Assembly (NCBI GenBank): GCA_910579645.1
Contig: CAJTVK010000154.1
Location: 1 to 9,369 of the forward strand
Direction: 5' to 3'
Source: an uncultured Lachnospiraceae bacterium
GTDB lineage: Bacteria; Bacillota; Clostridia; Lachnospirales; Lachnospiraceae
DNA length: 9,369 nucleotides
Shown: one piece after another, positions 1 through 5,641 of the stretch
Layout of the letters: every line of letters starts with the position of its first letter
Position numbering within the stretch: the stretch's first letter is position 1
Notes under the pieces: model-generated
The model's database searches: none
What the model was told of the DNA's origin: nothing
What the model saw: the letters and a program-made list of their open reading frames with translations, nothing else
Program-made: the position numbers and the translations under genes

Positions 1-171
1 AGGCACTAAAACACAGTGCCTAAGTACCGGCGTTTTTCGATGGTCTGAAAAATGAATGACTCTGTATGCCCGCCGGGCATTTTGTCGGTCTGTGTTGCCG
101 CTGCATAGCCTCCCGGCCGAGATGCCAACGCAAGCCGAAAATTGGTTTTACGTGCGTCCCTTAGGAACTGT
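1..171. repeat. Inverted-repeat-rich intergenic element (structured RNA or MITE-like repeat, unidentified)
   Basis: No gene is visible here, but several inverted repeats are packed together. AGGCACT (1-7) pairs perfectly with AGTGCCT (15-21). ACCGGCG (26-32) faces CGATGGT (38-44) across a T5 loop, with one G-U pair and one mismatch. ATGCCC (66-71) pairs perfectly with GGGCAT (75-80) across a 3-base loop, followed by a short T run. ACAGTGCCTAAG (13-24) matches the reverse complement of 160-171 at 11 of 12 positions, so the ends of the stretch can close on each other. The 1-21 hairpin and this outer helix compete for the same bases. The arrangement suits either a folded RNA or a short non-autonomous repeat with imperfect terminal inverted repeats. 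The element may begin before the window. I do not recognise it as a named family, and the strand is undetermined. Confidence 0.4.
66..83 (+). terminator. Possible weak intrinsic terminator hairpin
   Basis: A perfect 6-bp GC-rich stem (ATGCCC/GGGCAT, 66-71 and 75-80) with a 3-base loop runs into only four T residues (80-83). It could end transcription entering from the left edge. The short T run, and the hairpin's place inside a larger inverted-repeat cluster, make it equally likely to be one arm of a structured element. Confidence 0.3.
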
Positions 172-216
172 TGAATTTACTTTGCATATGACGTAACATA
201 AGAAGATTATTTGTTA

Positions 217-246
217 TTGTATATACCGGATGCTTCATGGTACAAT
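217..246 (+). promoter_or_regulatory. Probable extended -10 promoter for the AAA-ATPase-like gene
   Basis: TACAAT (241-246, 5 of 6 to the -10 consensus) is preceded by TGG at 238-240, an extended -10 motif. A weak -35 candidate, TTGTAT (217-222), lies 18 bases upstream. The surrounding DNA is AT-rich, and transcription would begin near 253, leaving a leader of about 100 bases. A weaker alternative is TTGAAT (171-176) with TAACAT (194-199) at 17-base spacing. Confidence 0.5.
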
Positions 247-253
247 ATAAAAA

Positions 254-285
254 GCGGCCGCAGGGGTGCTGTGCAGTGCGGCTGC
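254..285 (+). promoter_or_regulatory. Leader hairpin just downstream of the predicted transcription start
   Basis: GCGGCCGCA (254-262) pairs with TGCGGCTGC (277-285) over 9 bp with a single G-U pair and a 14-base loop. It would lie at the extreme 5' end of the mRNA of the next gene. No T run follows, so it is not a terminator. It could stabilise the message or be a binding site. Its role is unknown. Confidence 0.35.
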
Positions 286-351
286 GGGGTTTGACTGCCT
301 GCGTCAGAGGGCTGATTGCAGGGAGAATAAAGAAGGAAGCAGAGGGTGTTT

Positions 352-1686
352 ATGGGGATTTATCTGAATCCAAGGAATAAGGGCTTCCGGGAGGCCGTTA
401 GTTCTGAAATTTATGTGGATAAAACCGGACTGATTGCATATACGAACAGATACATGAATACGGAGCAAAAATATATCTGTGTCAGCAGGCCGCGGCGTTT
501 CGGGAAGTCTATGACTCTTAAAATGCTTGCGGCTTATTATAGCCGCGGCTGTGATTCATCGGATTTATTTAAGGGCTTCAGGATAGAGGAAAATGAAACA
601 TTCCGAAAACATTTGAATCAATATGATGTAATTTATCTGAATATGCAGCAGTTTCTGATTGAAGCCGAAAATCAGGATGTGACGCAATATCTTACGGAAG
701 AGGTGGTCGGAGAACTGTGGGAAGAATTCGGCGGTTTATTGAAGGAACGGAAGATAGGGCTTGCGGCCGCATTTCGGAAGATTTATGCGAAAACGGATAA
801 GCAGTTTATTTTTCTGATTGACGAGTGGGACTGTGTGATGCGTGAAAGGCAGGAGTCAGAGGCATTGCAGAAGCGATATCTTGATTTTCTGCGGAACTTG
901 CTGAAAGATCAGCCTTATGTGGCGCTTGCCTATATGACAGGCATACTTCCGGTAAAAAAATACGGAGAGCACTCCGCGCTGAACATGTTCACGGAATATT
1001 CCATGACGGATCAGGATGTCTTTGAGGAATATACGGGCTTTACGGAGGAGGAAGTAAAAGAACTGTGTAGCCGGTTTGACATGGACTTCCTCCGGACAGG
1101 CAGTTGGTATGACGGATATGTATTTACCCGGTTCCGTCATATCTATAATCCGAAATCCGTAACAGAGTCAATGCGCCGCCGTAAATTTTCAAGTTACTGG
1201 ACTTCTACGGAAACGTATGATGCATTAAAAATTTATATGGATATGGATTTTGACGGACTCCGTGAGGATGTGGTGAGGATGCTGGGCGGGGGGCATGTGA
1301 AGGTAAATACATTGAGCTTCCGGAATGATATGAATAATTTCAGGATAAAAGACGATATCCTTACCTTGCTGATTCATTTAGGTTATCTTGCCTATGATTC
1401 GGAGTCAGAAGAGGCTTTTATCCCTAACAAGGAGATAATCCGGGAATTTGAGAATGCTATGAAAGCCGGTGGCTGGCCGGAGATTATACGGGTTCTGAAG
1501 GCTTCCGAAAAGCTTTTGGCAGATACATCGGCCGGAGACGGGCAGAGCGTGGCGGAGGCATTGGAAGGATATGCAGGGGAGATAGTGCTTGCAGGCATAA
1601 ATTATGACAGGGACAATAAGGATAAGCCCCATAGCTGTGTAATAGAAAAATTCCGTCCCCCTATTGAAAAATCTGGTAAGTGCTAG
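352..1686 (+). CDS. AAA-ATPase-like protein (PF09820 type) with internally deleted PD-(D/E)XK (PF08011/DUF1703 type) region
   Basis: The 444-residue product belongs to a large paralogous family common in gut Clostridia and Bacteroidetes whose function is not established. The N-terminal family signature is present (IYLNP, then EIYVDKTGLI at 19-28). A degenerate P-loop, RPRRFGKS, follows at 46-53, and a Walker B-like FLIDEWD at 154-160. Family blocks SALNMFTEYSM (208-218) and WYDGY (252-256) are also recognisable. Full-length relatives, as I recall them, run past 500 residues and end in a nuclease-like domain. Here the text jumps from the linker (ADTSAGDGQSVAEALE, 390-405) straight to the last strand of that domain (GEIVLAGINYD, 409-419; CVIEKF, 429-434). 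The catalytic middle, including the usual ELKW segment, is missing without a frame break. The start at 352 matches the family N-terminus and has AGAGGG five bases upstream; an in-frame GTG at 346 is the alternative. Base composition is more AT-rich than downstream genes, suggesting separate ancestry. Confidence 0.85.
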   Translation: MGIYLNPRNKGFREAVSSEIYVDKTGLIAYTNRYMNTEQKYICVSRPRRFGKSMTLKMLAAYYSRGCDSSDLFKGFRIEENETFRKHLNQYDVIYLNMQQFLIEAENQDVTQYLTEEVVGELWEEFGGLLKERKIGLAAAFRKIYAKTDKQFIFLIDEWDCVMRERQESEALQKRYLDFLRNLLKDQPYVALAYMTGILPVKKYGEHSALNMFTEYSMTDQDVFEEYTGFTEEEVKELCSRFDMDFLRTGSWYDGYVFTRFRHIYNPKSVTESMRRRKFSSYWTSTETYDALKIYMDMDFDGLREDVVRMLGGGHVKVNTLSFRNDMNNFRIKDDILTLLIHLGYLAYDSESEEAFIPNKEIIREFENAMKAGGWPEIIRVLKASEKLLADTSAGDGQSVAEALEGYAGEIVLAGINYDRDNKDKPHSCVIEKFRPPIEKSGKC

Positions 1687-1692
1687 TAAAAT
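1664..1692 (+). promoter_or_regulatory. Sigma-A promoter for the ridA operon, overlapping the upstream gene's 3' end
   Basis: TTGAAA (1664-1669, 5 of 6) and TAAAAT (1687-1692, 5 of 6) are separated by exactly 17 bases. The -35 lies within the last codons of the AAA-ATPase-like gene, and the -10 begins at the base after its stop codon. Transcription would start near 1699, giving a leader of about 80 bases before the small ORF at 1782. A weaker pair downstream (TTGATT at 1712) was judged less likely. Confidence 0.6.
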
Positions 1693-1764
1693 ATAGAGCG
1701 GTAAAGAAATCTTGATTCCTTTTTGAGAGTAAGAAACATAACCGTTTTCGGAGGTTTGTTCGGG

Positions 1765-1772
1765 AAAGGAGG
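1765..1772 (+). promoter_or_regulatory. Strong ribosome binding site AAAGGAGG
   Basis: This near-perfect Shine-Dalgarno sequence lies nine bases before the ATG at 1782. It selects that ATG over the in-frame ATGs at 1791 and 1803, and supports the small downstream ORF as a genuinely translated gene. Confidence 0.7.
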
Positions 1773-1781
1773 CAGGCGGGG

Positions 1782-2015
1782 ATGCGGGAGATGGAATTTA
1801 AAATGGAACGGCAGGGATTGCTGCAGGTAGGCGATCATATTACCGTGACGGAGGGTGTGCTTCCAAGCAATTATTATTATATCATCGATCCGTCCCTTGC
1901 CATGTCGGGAAACTATCCTTTCCGGGAGAGACTGTCAGCCAGGGAAGGCGTGGTAGCCAGGATAGTGGAGAACGAGAGGGGGTTCTATGTTCTTGCACGG
2001 TTTGAGGAATCCTAA
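1782..2015 (+). CDS. Small conserved-looking protein of unknown function (77 aa)
   Basis: I do not recognise a named family. The product is short, acidic-to-neutral, and has no signal peptide or membrane segment. The pattern of alternating hydrophobic residues and turns (LLQVGDHITVTEGV at 13-26, NYYYIIDPS at 30-38, EGVVARIVENERGFYVLARFEE at 55-76) suggests a small, mostly beta-strand barrel, in which a GD turn is followed by a V-x-x-I-V ... GFYV-x-A-x-F hairpin. This fold reading is an inference. It is the first gene of the probable operon, begins behind a very strong ribosome binding site, and is followed 46 bases later by ridA, so it is very likely expressed with the RidA, kinase-like and transporter genes. 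Confidence 0.7.
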   Translation: MREMEFKMERQGLLQVGDHITVTEGVLPSNYYYIIDPSLAMSGNYPFRERLSAREGVVARIVENERGFYVLARFEES

Positions 2016-2061
2016 GATGATTTATGGCAGTATAGGCTGAAGAAAGGTGAGGAGAAAGCAG

Positions 2062-2445
2062 ATGGCAAGAAGAGTATCAACAAGTAAAGCACCGGCAGCA
2101 ATCGGACCGTATTCACAGGCAGTCATTGCAGGACATACATTGTATGCGTCAGGACAGATTCCGCTGGACCCGGCTACCGGAGAAATCAAAGGCGGCGATA
2201 TTTCGGAACAGACAAGGCAGGTAATGAGGAACGTGGGGGCTATTCTGACAGAAGCGGGCTATTCTTATAATGACGTGGTAAAGACGACTTGTTTTCTGGC
2301 AGATATGAAAGACTTTGCGGAATTCAACAGCGTGTATGAGAAGTATTTCACGGATAAGGATAAGCCTGCAAGAAGCTGCGTGGCGGTAAAGGAACTTCCG
2401 AAGAACGTGCTTTGCGAAGTGGAAGTGATTGCATCCCATGGCTAA
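2062..2445 (+). CDS. ridA: RidA family enamine/imine deaminase (YjgF/YER057c/UK114)
   Basis: The 127-residue product matches the family in length and motifs. RidA proteins hydrolyse reactive enamine/imine intermediates such as 2-aminoacrylate, released by PLP-dependent serine/threonine dehydratases, to keto acids and ammonia. They act in the cytosol as homotrimers. The N-terminus has the typical APAAIGPYSQ (10-19, Tyr17). The C-terminal signature is KPARSCVAVKELPKNVLCEVEVIA, from 101, with Arg104 equivalent to the catalytic arginine of active members and Glu119 at the conserved acidic position. The enzyme therefore looks active, not an arginine-less family member. The ATG at 2062 has AGGAG seven bases upstream and gives the standard length; an in-frame GTG at 2047 would add five residues not expected for the family. 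The 3' end overlaps the kinase-like gene by eight bases, indicating translational coupling. Confidence 0.95.
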   Translation: MARRVSTSKAPAAIGPYSQAVIAGHTLYASGQIPLDPATGEIKGGDISEQTRQVMRNVGAILTEAGYSYNDVVKTTCFLADMKDFAEFNSVYEKYFTDKDKPARSCVAVKELPKNVLCEVEVIASHG

Positions 2446-2944
2446 TGTGATTCTGATCGGTATGCCGGGGGCGGGGAAAAGCACGGTAGGCGTGGTGCTT
2501 GCCAAGCGTCTGGGATACCGTTTTGTAGATTCCGATTTGGTGATACAGGAGCATGAGGGCATGCTCCTGCACCGGATCATGGAAGAAAAGGGGCTGGAAG
2601 GGTTCCTGAAGACGGAAAATGATGTCAATGCATCTTTGCAGACGGAGAGAAGCGTCATTGCAACCGGAGGCAGCGTGATATATGGCGGCGGAGCCATGGC
2701 GCATCTGAAAAGCATCGGGACGGTAGTGTATCTGAAGCTGGCCTGTGCATCGGTAAAGGAGCGGCTGGGCGACCTGAAGGAACGGGGAGTTGCGCTGCGG
2801 GACGGGCAGACTTTGGAGAATCTATACGAAGAGAGAATCCCGTATTATGAGAAGTATGCGGATTATACGGTGGACTGTGACGATAAAATGATAAAGGATA
2901 TTGCGGCAGAGATTGCGGATATCGTAAGGAGAAACGGAAAATGA
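2438..2944 (+). CDS. Shikimate-kinase-like P-loop kinase with substituted substrate-site residues
   Basis: This is a 168-residue NMP-kinase-fold protein of shikimate kinase size; such enzymes transfer phosphate from ATP to a small hydroxylated substrate. The Walker A loop GMPGAGKST (8-16), the DSD motif (31-33, second Asp at the shikimate-contact position), and the C-terminal Y-x-x-R-x-P-x-Y-x-x-x-A (130-141) are all shikimate-kinase features. Three expected features differ. The F-R-x-x-E motif reads FLKTE (56-60), so the arginine that normally binds the shikimate carboxylate is Leu57. The GGG motif reads GGS (77-79). The lid R-P-L-L is replaced by RGVAL (116-120). Clostridial relatives I recall share these changes, so this may be a distinct subfamily usually labelled shikimate kinase by homology. 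The ATG at 2438 lies inside the ridA end (ATGGCTAA overlap), with only a weak, distant GGAAG before it, so translation is probably coupled to ridA. Confidence 0.8.
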   Translation: MANVILIGMPGAGKSTVGVVLAKRLGYRFVDSDLVIQEHEGMLLHRIMEEKGLEGFLKTENDVNASLQTERSVIATGGSVIYGGGAMAHLKSIGTVVYLKLACASVKERLGDLKERGVALRDGQTLENLYEERIPYYEKYADYTVDCDDKMIKDIAAEIADIVRRNGK

Positions 2945-3822
2945 TGAAAAAAAAGACGGTTGTCAGCAGCCTGCTTTTGTTTTTGGCGGCATGTATCTGG
3001 GGGATTGCTTTTGTGGCGCAGAGTGTCGGGATGGATTATATGGGACCGTTTACTTTTAACGGCGCAAGGTTTCTCATCGGCGGAACGGTGCTTCTGCCGA
3101 TTATTTTTATACGAAGGCGGCAGAAAATCCATTCATCGGGCATGGCGCTGAAAGGCGGGATTTGCTGTGGGCTGGCAATCTGCGCGGCTTCTCTTTTTCA
3201 GCAGATGGGAATTCAATATACGACGGTAGGAAAGGCCGGATTCATTACGACTCTTTACATTATTTTGGTGCCCCTGTCGGGGCTGTTCCTGCGCAGGAAG
3301 GTAGCCGGGCGGGTGTGGGCCGCGGCAGCGGCCGCCGCCGTGGGCATGTATCTGCTATGCATGACGGAAGGGTTTTCGGTGGGGAAGGGAGATGCGCTTG
3401 TTTTCGTATGCGCGGTGCTTTTTACCGTCCATATTCTCGTCATTGATTTTTTTTCTCCGAAAGCGGACGGTGTGGCAATATCCTGCATTCAGTTTTACAC
3501 GGCGGGGATTCTCTGTACCGTGGGGGCAGTTCTGGCGGAGCAGCCTTCCTGGGGACAGCTGGCGCAGGGGATAGTCCCTGTGCTTTATGCCGGCGTGATG
3601 TCCTGCGGGGTGGCTTATACGCTGCAGATTATCGGGCAGAAGGAATTGGACCCTTCGGTGGCATCGCTGATTCTCAGCATGGAATCGGTGGTGTCGGTTT
3701 TGGCGGGCTGGCTGATTTTGGGACAGGCTCTTACGGCCAGGGAACTGGCAGGATGTGCCATTGTATTTGCGGCGGTTATTTTCGTGCAGCTGCGTCCCGG
3801 GGAAAGTACGGCGGAAGGATAA
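2941..3822 (+). CDS. EamA/DMT-family transporter (10 membrane segments)
   Basis: The 293-residue protein has the two tandem EamA repeats (roughly 8-138 and 150-286) and about ten hydrophobic helices expected of drug/metabolite transporters. These inner-membrane carriers usually export amino acids, nucleosides or other small metabolites. Family hallmarks include ACIWGIAFVAQSVG near the N-terminus (17-30), ARFLIGG (42-48), the GKAGFITTLYIILVPL stretch (97-112), and YTLQIIGQK (226-234) with ASLILSMESVVSVLAGWLILGQ (241-262) in the second repeat. The positive residues RRRQK after helix 2 fit the positive-inside rule. The start ATG overlaps the kinase stop codon as ATGA, with TAAGGAG (2925-2931) nine bases upstream, so it is co-translated with the kinase-like gene. 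The shared operon suggests that substrate and kinase metabolism may be linked, but the substrate cannot be read from sequence. Confidence 0.9.
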   Translation: MMKKKTVVSSLLLFLAACIWGIAFVAQSVGMDYMGPFTFNGARFLIGGTVLLPIIFIRRRQKIHSSGMALKGGICCGLAICAASLFQQMGIQYTTVGKAGFITTLYIILVPLSGLFLRRKVAGRVWAAAAAAAVGMYLLCMTEGFSVGKGDALVFVCAVLFTVHILVIDFFSPKADGVAISCIQFYTAGILCTVGAVLAEQPSWGQLAQGIVPVLYAGVMSCGVAYTLQIIGQKELDPSVASLILSMESVVSVLAGWLILGQALTARELAGCAIVFAAVIFVQLRPGESTAEG

Positions 3823-3907
3823 GGAAAAGGCTGAATAAATTTGCATATGCAGCGGGAAACCAAATGGGCGCGCTGCAGGGCGCGGATAGGTGAGGATGGG
3901 TGAGAAT
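3823..3907. other. Intergenic gap with a TGCATATGCA palindrome, no terminator or promoter seen
   Basis: Eighty-five bases separate the transporter from the dehydrogenase. A perfect 10-bp palindrome TGCATATGCA occupies 3842-3851. GCGC repeats at 3868-3871 and 3880-3883 could form a small hairpin, but no T run follows. I found no convincing -35/-10 pair, so read-through from the upstream operon is the simplest reading. Confidence 0.35.
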
Positions 3908-4882
3908 ATGAAAATTGGAGTGCTTGGTACGGGCGGAATAGTGAAAACGGTAGTTCCGACCTTGAAGAAAATGAAAGATATGGAATGCTATGCGGTGGCG
4001 TCCCGCACTATGGAGAGGGCGCGGCAGTTTGCGGGGGAATATGGATTTGCAAAGAGTTACGGCAGCTATGAGGAATTGGCGGCCGATCCGGAAGTGGGGC
4101 TTGTTTATATCGCAACGCCTCATTCCTGTCATTACGAAAATATGCAGCTATGCATTGCCCATAAGAAACCTGTCCTGTGTGAGAAAGCATTTACCATGAA
4201 CGGCACGCAGGCAAGGGAAATAAAGGAATTGGCGGAAAAGGAAGGGGTCTTTGCGGCGGAGGCCATCTGGACCAGATACATGCCTTCCCGGGAAATCATC
4301 CGGGAAATCCTGGAGAGCGGGATTATCGGGAAGGTATCGGTCCTGACGGCAAATCTGTCTTACGCCATAAGCGGGAACCGGCGGATTGTGGATCCGGAAC
4401 TGGCGGGAGGCGCTTTATTGGACGTAGGGGTCTATGGGCTGAATTTTGCAATGATGCATTTCGGGACGAAGATAGAAAGGATAGAGTCGTCGGTGCGGTT
4501 TACGGACACCGGCGTGGACGGGACGGAGAGCATTACTTTGTTTTACGGAGACGGCAGGATGGCCGTCCTTACCCACGGCATATACGGCAGGTCGGACCGG
4601 AAAGGGATTTTCTACGGCGATAAGGGCTACATGGTGGTGGAAAACATTAATAATCCCCAAAGCATTTCCGTTTTTGACAATGCAGACCGGTTGGTGAAAC
4701 ATTTGGATATGCCCGGTCAGATCAGCGGGTATGAGTATGAATTCCGGGAATGTGCGGAGTGTGTGGAAAAGGGTCGGAAAGAGAGCGTTTCCATGCCTTT
4801 GGCGGACAGTATTTTTGTTATGGAAACCATGGACTCCATCCGGAAAGGGTGGGGGCTGGTGTACCCGCAGGAACGGGTGTGA
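3908..4882 (+). CDS. Gfo/Idh/MocA family NAD(P)-dependent oxidoreductase
   Basis: The 324-residue protein is a cytosolic dehydrogenase of the glucose-fructose oxidoreductase fold, closest in motifs to the dimeric dihydrodiol dehydrogenase-like group acting on sugars or cyclic diols. The Rossmann half begins at once with MKIGVLGTGGI (1-11) and includes VYIATPHSCHYE (66-77). The usual EKP motif reads CEKAF (91-95), keeping Lys93 but not the proline. AEAIWTRYMP (117-126) and GGALLDVGVYGLNF (167-180), with Tyr176 near the expected catalytic position, belong to the C-terminal substrate domain. The ATG at 3908 places the nucleotide-binding motif at the N-terminus as in relatives. An in-frame ATG at 3896 is also plausible because GGATAGG lies just upstream of it. 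The next gene starts 15 bases after the stop, so the two are probably co-transcribed. The substrate is unknown. Confidence 0.9.
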   Translation: MKIGVLGTGGIVKTVVPTLKKMKDMECYAVASRTMERARQFAGEYGFAKSYGSYEELAADPEVGLVYIATPHSCHYENMQLCIAHKKPVLCEKAFTMNGTQAREIKELAEKEGVFAAEAIWTRYMPSREIIREILESGIIGKVSVLTANLSYAISGNRRIVDPELAGGALLDVGVYGLNFAMMHFGTKIERIESSVRFTDTGVDGTESITLFYGDGRMAVLTHGIYGRSDRKGIFYGDKGYMVVENINNPQSISVFDNADRLVKHLDMPGQISGYEYEFRECAECVEKGRKESVSMPLADSIFVMETMDSIRKGWGLVYPQERV

Positions 4883-4897
4883 GGCAGGAGAGCAGAC

Positions 4898-5617
4898 ATG
4901 GAAGGGACGGAAAAGGCAATACATAGGATAGCTGTCCTGTCGGACACCCATGGCCTGCTGCGGCCTGAGGTGACGGATATACTGAAGACTTGCGAGGCCA
5001 TCCTGCATGGCGGCGATATCGGCAGCCGCAGCCTGTTGGAGGAACTGGAACGGATAGCGCCGGTGTATGCCGTGCGTGGGAACATCGATAAGGAATGGGC
5101 GGAAGGGATGGCGGAAGAACTGGAAATTACGCTGTTCGGGCTGCGTATTTATATGGTGCACAATAAAAAGCACAGGAGGGAAAATACGGACGGAATCGGT
5201 CTTTTCATCTATGGGCATTCCCATAAGTATGAAGAGAAAAAAGAGGGGGAAATGCATCTCCTGAATCCCGGAAGCTGCGGACCCAGACGGTTTTGGCAGC
5301 CGGTTACGATGGCGGTATTGGAGGTACGGGGCGAGACGGGGGATTGGAAAACAGTGAAAATAGAATGGGACGGCCGGGAGGGAGCGGGTAAGGGACCGGA
5401 GAGTCCGGCGGAAGGGAACCTGAAGGGGACGGTGGAAAAAATTCTGCGGGAAATGAAGGCAGGGCAGAAGGTGGATGTGATAGCGGACAGGCTGGGAGCG
5501 GAACGGGAATTTGTAGAGCAGGTCTGCAGGGTTTATGTGACGCATCCGGGCGTGGATGCGCAGGGAATTGTAGATAAGATGGAAGTGAGTGCGCTGTTTG
5601 AGCATAGGCAACACTGA
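4898..5617 (+). CDS. YfcE/MJ0936-type metallophosphoesterase with extra C-terminal helical domain
   Basis: The first ~155 residues form a calcineurin-like phosphoesterase of the YfcE type, a cytosolic binuclear-metal phosphodiesterase. Metal ligands are visible in order: DTH (Asp16, His18), GGD (Asp40), GN (Asn62), VH (His88) and GHSH (His107, His109), followed by the typical LLNPGS (121-126). Family members usually stop near 160-185 residues; this protein has 239. After a low-complexity, glycine-rich linker (about 159-173) comes a helical segment of about 55 residues (TVEKILREMKAGQKVDVIADRLG, from 178; EFVEQVCRVYVTHPGVDAQGI, 204-224). Its IADRLG...REFVEQV pattern resembles a helix-turn-helix or small protein-binding bundle. 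The ATG at 4898 has AGGAG seven bases upstream. The stop codon lies inside the inverted repeat of the next promoter. Confidence 0.9.
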   Translation: MEGTEKAIHRIAVLSDTHGLLRPEVTDILKTCEAILHGGDIGSRSLLEELERIAPVYAVRGNIDKEWAEGMAEELEITLFGLRIYMVHNKKHRRENTDGIGLFIYGHSHKYEEKKEGEMHLLNPGSCGPRRFWQPVTMAVLEVRGETGDWKTVKIEWDGREGAGKGPESPAEGNLKGTVEKILREMKAGQKVDVIADRLGAEREFVEQVCRVYVTHPGVDAQGIVDKMEVSALFEHRQH

Positions 5618-5633
5618 AAAACAGTGTTATAAT
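5605..5633 (+). promoter_or_regulatory. Extended -10 promoter for the ABC exporter operon
   Basis: A perfect TATAAT (5628-5633) has an extended -10 TGT just before it (5625-5627). TAGGCA (5605-5610, 4 of 6 to TTGACA) is placed exactly 17 bases upstream. Transcription would start near 5640, only two bases before the AAAGGAG ribosome binding site, giving a leader of about 19 bases. The promoter overlaps the phosphoesterase stop codon, so the exporter genes can be expressed separately from the genes upstream. Confidence 0.65.
5610..5628. promoter_or_regulatory. Operator-like dyad inside the exporter promoter spacer
   Basis: AACACTG (5610-5616) and CAGTGTT (5622-5628) form a perfect 7-bp inverted repeat around AAAAA. 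The dyad fills the spacer between the -35 and -10 elements and touches both, as expected for a repressor site that blocks RNA polymerase. No regulator gene lies in the window, so the binding protein is unknown. As RNA it would be a 7-bp hairpin without a T run, so it is a poor terminator. Confidence 0.5.
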
Positions 5634-5641
5634 GGAAGCGG

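Noticed and set aside
352..1686. The AAA-ATPase-like gene as a phage-defence or toxin system
   Set aside because: The family has no established defence role that I can name, the nuclease core is missing here, and no neighbouring gene looks like a defence, integrase or phage component.
1703..1725. AT-rich hairpin plus T run as a terminator of the AAA-ATPase-like gene
   Set aside because: The stem is almost all A-T with a mismatch and a minimal loop, and the T run is part of the stem itself, so it would be too weak.
1712..1742. Alternative promoter TTGATT ... CATAAC before the small ORF
   Set aside because: Spacing is 19 bases and the hexamer matches are modest; the TTGAAA-17-TAAAAT pair just upstream is much better.
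3868..3883. GCGC/GCGC hairpin as a terminator after the transporter gene
   Set aside because: The stem is only 4 bp and no T run follows.
4415..5614. 399-codon open frame on the - strand opposite the dehydrogenase and phosphoesterase
   Set aside because: Same reasoning: the composition is shadow-like and the + strand genes carry complete family motifs.
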